A model generated the notes under the pieces. That model was given only the letters and a program-made list of their open reading frames with translations. It ran no database searches and was not told the origin of the DNA. Made by a program: the position numbers and the translations under genes. From Tanypteryx hageni (lineage: Eukaryota; Arthropoda; Insecta; Odonata; Petaluridae): a stretch of DNA of 64,000 nucleotides. The DNA lies in NCBI GenBank assembly GCA_028673005.1, contig CM054112.1, positions 26,466,624 through 26,530,623 on the forward strand. Reading direction: 5' to 3'. Below are positions 56,947 through 64,000 of this stretch, piece after piece (the stretch's first letter is position 1; each line of letters begins with the position of its first letter).

Positions 56947-59848
56947 CAAAGTGTGGAATTTTCAATAAAACCTGGTCAAAATTTTTAGCCGCGTTTCAGG
57001 GTATTAAAATGATGTAAAATTATGAAATATTTAAAAAATGATAAACAGGGAAAAATAAACACAATTAATTAATTCAATACACAACAAAACCGTGAAAATT
57101 GAAATTTTAGGAAATAATGAATCGTTCAAAAATTTTTGAAAAATATTAATTTTTCATGTTCGTCATAGCAAAGATCTTAATAAAAGAAACTTAATCGCTA
57201 TCTGTCGATATGTCTCCATCTGATTGTGATTCTACTGTTTCAGTGATATCGAGATCCGAGAGGAGTTCAACAACTGTCCTTGATAAATGTTTCAATTTTT
57301 TGTGGTAATTTCCTAATGCTTGAAATGTAAGGATCGGAAGATACCATTAGCCGATTAAAGACATCTTCCATCGTTTTCACTCTTGAACATTTCCTCGTAA
57401 ACCCTTCACGATATTTCTTAATATCCTTGTTGCGAGCCTCCTGAGCTTCTTCAGATAATTGCCCGATTGGTAATAAAACAGATGATATGACCTAAGAGCT
57501 ATGAATTAATATTTTATGCACCGTAGTAGGCATATAATACCACGGGTACTTGCGACGTACAACCTTGCTGTTTATAAAGTGTATTCTTGAAATTTTTCTA
57601 TATTGATCTTTTACCCGCTTGAAAGAGTTCGTAATATTATTCAAAATCTTTTCACAATATCCTCATCTAAAGCTATGATTGAAGAAGTTACTGACGACTT
57701 TTTAAAAAATCTCCCAGCTGTATTGCCAGGTTTCGGTCGATCAACAATAAGGCCCAATTGTGACTTGAACTCATTTTGTATTCTTTTTTTACTTTTGGCG
57801 ACTTTCCTCTCGTCTTCTTCACCACGTGCCTGCCATTTACCAAATCAAACTTTATATGATAAATGCAATAAGCATTCAAATAAACGAATCCAGGCATGTA
57901 AAGTCGATAGCCCAAAACGTAATTTTGATCTTGATCTTTGATTTTGATCTTCCTCTGCAGAACTTTATCAATGTTATTAAAATCCTTTAAGTGGCACCAC
58001 ACAAATAACATCTTTGTGTATATGTATTTGCCGACACTGCGTTACAGACTTTCCCGTCTATCATCGTGAATATCAATTCGTTTCACAAATATTTCTTTCC
58101 CTTCTTGTGATATTATTGAAGGGATAAGGGCTTACATTTGCCGCTCAATAAACCCCCTTTCACTTAAAATAACGTCTGCATTTTCGGGAATGTACTGCAT
58201 TCTTTGGTCCACAATACCTGGTCGATGAAGGCCGAGGATTTTTCCATATAACAATTTTTGTTTTGATTCAGGATCACCAGACACGAGCTGCAGAGGCCCA
58301 AAAGAGGTTTAAAATATACTTGCATCCGAGTTTTTGTCATCCTCGAATCTCTGTTTGTATTCACTTTGTCCACAGCTTCCGTCACAACCCCACTTAGAAA
58401 TAAGATACAAATTAATTAGTTGTTCCTGTTTCATTGTAGCGATCACTTCACGCCGAACCTGAGTCGTGTGGTCTAATAAACACTGCAAAGTAACTTCTGC
58501 ACTCTTCTCTGTTATTGCGATACTACTGGTAGGTTCAGGATAGCAACGCTTTTTGGCTCCCCTAACTGCTTCATAGTTGGGGTAAATTTTGCAGTTGTTC
58601 TCTCTTGCCGCTGATCTGATGACATTATATTGATGTCTTGTTAACTTTGCTTCGATCACCATTGATAAGGCTTGATCATCAGATAATGGAATGATAGTCT
58701 GTGCACTCTCTCTCCAAGCTTTTCTATAATTTGATGTCCTCGATGGAGTTGAACCTGTCACATCCTTTATAACTTTTGCAGCATCCAAATTGCCGGATGC
58801 ACGAAGGCTCATTTGAGTGGCATACGATAAAGCTGAAGTACTCTGCGTTGAACGAATATATTCAGTATTTCGCCGCTATGATCTTTCACTACAACTGATG
58901 AACTCGATTTCAGGGCGAACACGACCGCTTACTTTCTCAGACTGTGTCATCTCGAGCACTGGGAACGTGATACCGCTATTAAGCCAAACTTCATTCTTAC
59001 GAATAATCATATCTGCTCGATGCAGCTTGTCACTTTGACTTCAAACGAAAAAATATTGCGATAACACTTCTTTCATTACACTGTGTAAATCAGCCGGGTA
59101 GTGAGTTATTTCTGTGAGCCGTTTTCGCAAATGTTCGCATTGAGCAAAAAGATATCTTGAAGAGCTTTCGCGCATCATCGAAAACAACTCTTCTGCTGAA
59201 AGTTATATGCTGATCACGAGATCCTGCAATATAAACATGTATTCTGTAGTTAAAATAAAAAAGTGACGAAATAAAAAACAGAATTAACGTACGAAAAGTT
59301 GTGAGGTTAATGCCACACAAAAAATGAAAATTCTGCAAGAGTTGCAGATATTAGCAGAAATTTTTTGTCATTTTAGTTAAGGGGCGAATCGTTCTACATC
59401 TCCTAATTTAAAGCTTAACTAAATGACATTGAATGGGTTACTAAAAGCTTCCCCGAAATAAATAAAATGATAACTTTCACCTATCTATTGAAATGTGTAA
59501 TATTAATTCATTTGGAAACATAACATGCATGAATATAAAAGAAATAAGTATGATAAAATATTTAACATACCTCCAGGAATGGATTCCATTTGTTACCACT
59601 ATTAACTTCACCTTAAATATTTCGAAAAATCATTAAACTTCAGTTGAACTAAATTTGGGTAAATGATGTTGACTACAAACGACACTATAAACAGATAAAT
59701 TTGAACAGATGTTACAATCGAACCACCTACATTATCGACTTGCCGATTGCGGTATTTCATGCCCAGATACAGAAATAAAAAAATTTCATTTTATTACATT
59801 GTGAAATTTAGATTTTTGGCCAGGTTTTATTAGGTTTTCCCCATTGTG
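56947..59848 (-). mobile_element. Transib DNA transposon (RAG1-related), 2902 bp, CGCCG target duplication
   Basis: The right end, in reverse, starts CACAATGGGGAAAACCTAAT and the left end CAAAGTGTGGAATTTTCAAT. Both continue AATAAAACCTGG(C/T)CAAAA, making an inverted repeat of about 35-40 bp. The 5-bp sequence CGCCG flanks both sides (56942-56946 and 59849-59853). Transib elements duplicate 5 bp with preference for CGNCG and have CAC-starting ends. A decayed Transib transposase fills the - strand. Confidence 0.9.
57180..59340 (-). pseudogene. Transib transposase (RAG1 core homologue), inactivated
   Basis: Longest open part (58309-58812): MSLRASGNLDAAKVIKDVTG, LTRHQYNVIRSAA, CLLDHTTQVR, then ISKWGCDGSCGQSEYKQRF with the first catalytic Asp (residue 144 of this frame). 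Next, through stops: MIDGKVCNAVSA (second Asp region), RCYLCGAT (zinc-binding C2, equivalent to CTLCDATR of RAG1), and 57688-58011. Further on: SIIALDEDIVKRF and IGQLSEEAQEARNKDIKKYR with the catalytic Glu region, comparable to EGNESGNKLFRRFR in RAG1; then VFNRLMVSSDPYISSI. There are at least six stops or frameshifts. The N-terminal part (58813-59340) is more decayed. Confidence 0.88.
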
Positions 59849-59853
59849 CGCCG

Positions 59854-60295
59854 GCCCTACGTGCTGTGTGCGTGAGTGTTATTCATATTGCAGTCATTTA
59901 TATTTATTCAATCGCTAATTTATATTATTTGTAATTGATACTGTTAATGATCATCAATGGCTAATATTACCCAATTAAAGACGTAGTGAAGTAACTGATG
60001 TTTGCACTCTGGGACGAATGTCTTTGTGGAATGGTAAAAACTCCTTTTATGTATATTAATTTTGTATAGCAAGGTTAGAGACAAAGAACATCTTACAGTA
60101 ATTCTACGGCCGAGAAATTCTATAATTGTCCTGGGGCTTGGAATACACTCTGTTAACTATAGTTGACACTTGAAATCAATGAATACTCCTTTAATGTAGA
60201 ACAGTTGTGAGACGGTATTTTAGTACGTTATGTCATTTTTCGAATATAATTAACAATCACCAAAAATCCGATCAAAATAATTAATGTATTTTACC
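59854..60295 (+). other. Stretch between Transib and hAT fragment
   Basis: It begins with the remaining bases of the split hAT end (GGCCCTAC at 59853-59860). AT-rich otherwise, with nothing else recognised. Confidence 0.4.
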
Positions 60296-61140
60296 ATATT
60301 GCCTGTGTGTCCGTCCTAGGGAACCTAAAGTGCAGGGACATCTCGTAAACCCATATTTTCTCTAATGTGCGTAGCCGAGAGATCCCTGTGTAAGACCTGC
60401 TACAACAAATTGGAACAATTAGATAATTTAATGAAGACGTAACAGTTTTAAAAGTGTCAATACCGCTCGTACATTGAAGTCCCTTGCTCAATCGACTAAT
60501 TATATGGATCGAAGCACCGATCATCCCGCCATTCATAGATACGAAGGCCATTTCCACATTTAGGAAGCTTTCAATAACGTTTGACTCCATAATAATTTTA
60601 TAGTACCAAAGAAATGTAGGTACTTTCTTCTGGGTTCCTTTCAATTTCAGATAAATTTGAAAAACTTATAAATTGAAGAAATTCCTCCGTGCAGTCATTA
60701 GGAAGATTGCTCGGATATTTCTGGCAAGTGATATTAATTTTCGCTTTCACACCTGAATGGGAAAGTGTGCTTGAAAAATTTGTTATAACTGCAAAAATGT
60801 TATTTATATTTTCATAAGCTTTTACACTATGCTTAATGGAACTTATTAATTTATCAATAATTGGATAAAAGGTATTGATCCTGAAGTTCTCTTTCGAGCT
60901 GAGCAATTGGGAAGATTCGTCATCGCGGTTTTTTTCCTTTTTCAGCAGCCATCTGTTTTATATGAATTATTGGATGTTAGTTTCATACCATTTAGTTCAT
61001 ATTCATAGAAACTATTTCTTACTTGCTGAAATATAGTTTCTAAGTTCGTCATCAAATTAACAGCAGTTGAAAGATCAATTGTTGCACTTTGCAGTCTGAC
61101 TAGATTTATTCATTGGTTGTAGTATGTCATTCCTAAGTTG
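60296..61140 (-). pseudogene. hAT transposase fragment (ZMYM1/DUF4371-like)
   Basis: On the - strand: LQSATIDLSTAVNLMTNLET and IFQQVRNSFYEYE (about 60990-61110), then FRINTFYPIIDKLISSIKHS and YENINNIFAVITNF (60598-60906), then ESNVIESFLNVEMAF. This is the region just before the C-terminal dimerisation domain of ZMYM1-like hAT transposases. Downstream frames (60291-60560) no longer match the family. Both ends are missing. Confidence 0.72.
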
Positions 61141-61517
61141 ACACATAATCTCAGTCTCTAAATACGTCATTGTATCCATTAATATTCCCGCATTTCTTTT
61201 TGTTCCCGGTTTTTATGTAGTATCGTCTTTTATTTTGCCAAGTTATTTAACACTAGAACCCCCAATACCGTCAATATGACGGCTTTTAAATTTTGCTTCG
61301 CTGCTGTTTCGGCATTTTCCAATCCAGGACGGTGCCCCACCATGACTTTTAATCATTATAGGGCGACTATTCTTTGAAAATAAAATTACATCCCCAGAAC
61401 ACATGTTAATGAGAAAAAAGGGGATTTACCTAGAACACCCGGAGCCGTCAATTTGACGGCCGTACTGTTTTCGATGAATTCCATTTCTACGAACTCGCAT
61501 GTTGTTTCTGGTTCAGG

Positions 61518-61962
61518 AGTCTCAAACTCACATCGGTGCGTGGGCCGCATGTTGGCGTTCCATCGAACCCACGGGCCACATTAAAGCACCGTGCCAAGTC
61601 AGCAGGCCACGAATTTTCCCAGTCCTCACACCGTATCATATTTTTAGGGACATGCACTCTACCCTTCCCCAAACCCATTCATTGCAAAAATGCTAGTTTT
61701 GGCATCGATGATTAGGTTTATTTGAAACCTAAAACACACATAGGCAGCAGGATTAACATACTTCTTATTCCACCTTTGCAGAAGTTTTATAAATCTGAAT
61801 GAGCAATAAACTGCGTATACTTTAGAAGTGCTGAAATAAACCTCTTAAATTTCGTAGATTTAATGGAATATTTTATAAGAAATAAATTTGAGTTTTGCCT
61901 GTCTAGTCTACTTAATTTCGCGACCCGCATGCGGCTCGAGGGCCGCGAGTTTGAGACCCCTG
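61518..61962. mobile_element. hAT-type MITE inside the piggyBac-like element
   Basis: The left end CAGGAGTCTCAAACTCACAT and the reverse of CAGGGGTCTCAAACTCGCGG at the right are clear inverted repeats, extended by (T)GGGCCGCAT and CGCATGCGG. The flanking octamers do not match convincingly. There is no coding capacity. Confidence 0.7.
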
Positions 61963-61974
61963 AAATAGTAGTTA

Positions 61975-62590
61975 TTGCAGAAATATTGAGGGAGGCCCCG
62001 GGTCCAAAAGCACATGCGAGGCAAAGTGTAGTTGAAGACAGCAAGGCTAGTTCTTGGCGGCTTTTTATCGACAATTTTATGCTCAACCATATCCAGAAGT
62101 GCACAGAGGTGGAAGCGCGCCGACAGCTGCAGGACAACACCTGGACTATGTCGCTGGAAGAATTGGAAACTTTTATTTCTATTCTGTACGCTCGGGGCGT
62201 AAATAGGGCATAGAATATGGAACTCCAGTCTCTACGGTCCAAATTGAGGGGGCTGTCCTCCTATAAGGAAGCAATAACTCATAACAAGTTTTGTGAAATC
62301 ATGAGATTTGATGAGAAGTCAACACGTGCAGCTAGTCTAAAATCCATTAATTTGCTCTCGATTCTGAAATATGGGACAGGTTCATAGAAAATTGCAATAG
62401 CTGCTGTAGACCTGGAGCAAACGTCACAGTTGATGAGCAGCTTTTTCCAAGCAAAACATCATGCTTATTTATGCAATTCATAGCACAAAAACCAAATAAA
62501 TTTGGTCAGAAAATTTTCTTAGCTGTAGACGTGAAAGTTAAGTATCTATTGAATGCTATCCCTTACCTGGGTAAGGACGACCAGCGTTCT
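61975..62590 (+). pseudogene. piggyBac transposase remnant (PGBD4-like)
   Basis: GPKAHARQSVVEDSKASSWR, LFIDNFMLNHIQKCTEVEAR, SLEELETFISILYARGV, a stop, then KEAITHNKFCEIMRFDEKST. After a frameshift: DSEIWDRFIENCNSCCRPGA, NVTVDEQLFPSKTSC (first catalytic Asp), KPNKFGQKIFLAVDVKVKYL (second Asp). It stops matching after KDDQR, so the last catalytic block and the Cys-rich tail are missing. It differs from the fragment at 31976-32762, which preserves the C-terminal half. Confidence 0.88.
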
Positions 62591-63449
62591 GCGTGAACTC
62601 GGCAGTCCTATTAATTAGGCTGTCGGAGTGAGGCTCACACGTCGCACGTATAGATACCCTTTACTGATAGCACTTACTTAAACTTAAGTGCAAGATGAGA
62701 TTTTAATTTAATGGAATAAATAATAAGTGGAATGCATAGCCAATAAAGACACATACGCTCAACTAGTTCTGTTTCTTCTGCAACTCTTTTTGCCTCGTAC
62801 ATAACAATTTTGATCGATACTGCAATACCAAACTTCCTCTATCCTACTATCCATCACTTCCTCCTCCAGCTGTGGCCATTTAGGATCAAACTTACGAAGA
62901 ATATGTTTCTCTTTTCCTGTCACCTTCAGTTTTCCTCGTGTTATTCATTCGCGTATCATTTTTCTGTGACAGGTGAACCGAAATGATATTCTGCTGATCG
63001 GTTTCCGAGCGATTTGCGTATTGAATCACCTGAAGCTTTTAGGTAATAGTGTAGGCGTATCTTTTTATTCTTGTAGCCATAGCAATCTCAATACAGGTAA
63101 TGTTATTTATCCTAGACATTTATAAAACTTTTATGACATCTACATGAATTTTAATGTTCCATGAAATTAATCGCGCTATTAATTGAACTCATTAGAAACT
63201 AAAACATAAATAACATCGCAAACGCATCAAAATTGTATTCACTACGAGCGAACATGTAATAAACCGCAATACGCCATCTGTATTCATGTTGCATAAGGTT
63301 TTACTGTATACATTAACAATTTTTTCGCAATTATTTATTAATAATGTATATTTTAATGTTTTTGCGATAAATGACTGCCGATTATTGTTTTGGAGATGAG
63401 TGGATTCGTGAGTGTAATACTGAATACAGTAATAATCTTACCTTCAGTC
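62591..63449 (+). other. Intergenic stretch, nothing recognised
   Basis: No coding motif or element ends were seen. Confidence 0.35.
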
Positions 63450-63520
63450 TATAAGACGCAGGCTGATTTTGGGAGTCATTTCTCTGGAAAAAAGTGCGTC
63501 TTATAATCCGAAAAATACGG
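63450..63520. repeat. Solo terminus of the pogo-like family at 1545-3639
   Basis: AGTCTATAAGACGCAGGCTG, a spacer, and GTGCGTCTTATAATCCGAAA then ATACGG, next to TA at 63521-63522. In reverse it mirrors the left terminus at 1545-1625, including the internal hairpin of two AAGACGCA-type arms and the GGCTGATTTTGGG spacer. No second end lies in the window. Confidence 0.7.
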
Positions 63521-63522
63521 TA

Positions 63523-64000
63523 TTTCTTTCGATACAAAGGAAAATTATTTTTCTTTTTATAAGTGGCAACAATAAAAGAAGTACCTACTTCGTTTTATTA
63601 ACAGTACGCGACATGTGAATTGGGGCCAGTTCGACTCTTCCCATATAAATCCCCGTATATGAATCTTGGGATAATTAAATAATATCATTGAAAATGAGTC
63701 CGGAGCCGGAAATGTAGATCCTTTACTTCCTTTTTTGACTGTTTCCTCTTACCTCAGTTCGACTTGGAGAAACTCGTCTTTTTCAATGGGTCGTTTTTTT
63801 GTCTGTATCTTTCTCATTAACCGACTTGAAGCCTTTCACTCTGTCCACACTCCCTCATTTCCATATTTCCTTTCACCAAGTTTCGCCTTGATAATTCACT
63901 AAATCTTGCGAAAACTTTAAAATTTTCATCTTCCATGGCAAAATAAAATCCCTTGTCTCACTATATTATTTTTAGCATGTCTGTCCGTCAGTCTGTCCGT
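63523..64000 (+). other. Window end, start of a GTCTGTCC-rich tract
   Basis: CT-rich sequence closing with TGTCTGTCCGTCAGTCTGTC at the window edge. It may be the tail of another dispersed repeat in reverse orientation. Confidence 0.35.

Larger units (their letters stand above)
61251..62590 (+). mobile_element. piggyBac-like element, 5' part with transposase remnant
   Basis: TTAA at 61247-61250 is followed by CACTAGAACCCCCAATACCG, a piggyBac-type end. Two ACCGTCAATATGACGGC-type palindromes lie inside it (61267 and 61447). The transposase (61975-62590) is truncated after KYLLNAIPYLGKDDQR. No right-hand TTAA end was found. A MITE interrupts the 5' region. Confidence 0.75.

Noticed and set aside
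60291..60560. Downstream part of the - strand open frame as the hAT C-terminal dimerisation domain
   Set aside because: The expected SGERSFSKLK-type block was not found in any frame there, so only the upstream part is called hAT.

Overview
This is a 64 kb stretch of an AT-rich, intron-bearing animal nuclear genome, very probably an arthropod and most likely an insect. The 83-residue ribosomal protein S21 carries insect-like stretches ([20 protein letters not shown]). Nothing bacterial, organellar or viral is visible. Three host genes can be supported. (1) The 3' part of a ZNF277-type zinc-finger gene is on the + strand, with five exons at 1-122, 1354-1516, 23249-23494, 23784-24046 and 28898-29075. 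They join in phase into 324 codons, and its 5' exons lie before the window. (2) A complete RPS21 gene is on the + strand, with coding exons at 37020-37069, 37181-37316, 37700-37755 and 39227-39236. (3) A complete CHAC2-type gamma-glutamylcyclotransferase gene is on the - strand, with exons at 47141-47275, 47021-47062 and 45779-46189, encoding 195 aa. RPS21 and CHAC2 converge, about 6.5 kb apart. I see no functional link between the three genes.

Nearly everything else is a palimpsest of decayed mobile elements. In the 21.7 kb second ZNF277 intron: a pogo-like element broken by a retroposon-like repeat (1545-3639), a hAT-type MITE (5511-5772), a MULE with long sub-repeated ends and a FLYWCH transposase remnant (about 7094-10262), a full-length Tigger1-like element (11278-13675), an old hAT split by a younger hAT with perfect 8-bp target duplications (17091-21112), and a piggyBac MITE (22401-22716). 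The later ZNF277 intron holds a second pogo derivative, a Penelope-like GIY-YIG fragment, and a tandem repeat carrying a MITE whose empty site survives in the neighbouring repeat unit.

From 29.9 to 36.6 kb there are three Tigger-type pieces and a piggyBac transposase fragment. RPS21 intron 3 holds another Tigger remnant. Between 40 and 53 kb there are further Tigger and hAT pieces, a MITE, and a 202-bp insert made largely of a perfect 85-bp inverted repeat with a hammerhead-like motif. From 53.2 to 56.8 kb there is a non-LTR retrotransposon (- strand). At 56947-59848 there is a RAG1-related Transib element with complete boundaries and a CGCCG target duplication. It is followed by a hAT fragment and a piggyBac transposase interrupted by a MITE.

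No tRNA, rRNA, CRISPR array or LTR retrotransposon was recognised. No clearly new biological system is present. The most interesting items are the delimited Transib element, the hammerhead-bearing palindromic insert, the expanded zinc finger in ZNF277, and the well-resolved nested insertions.
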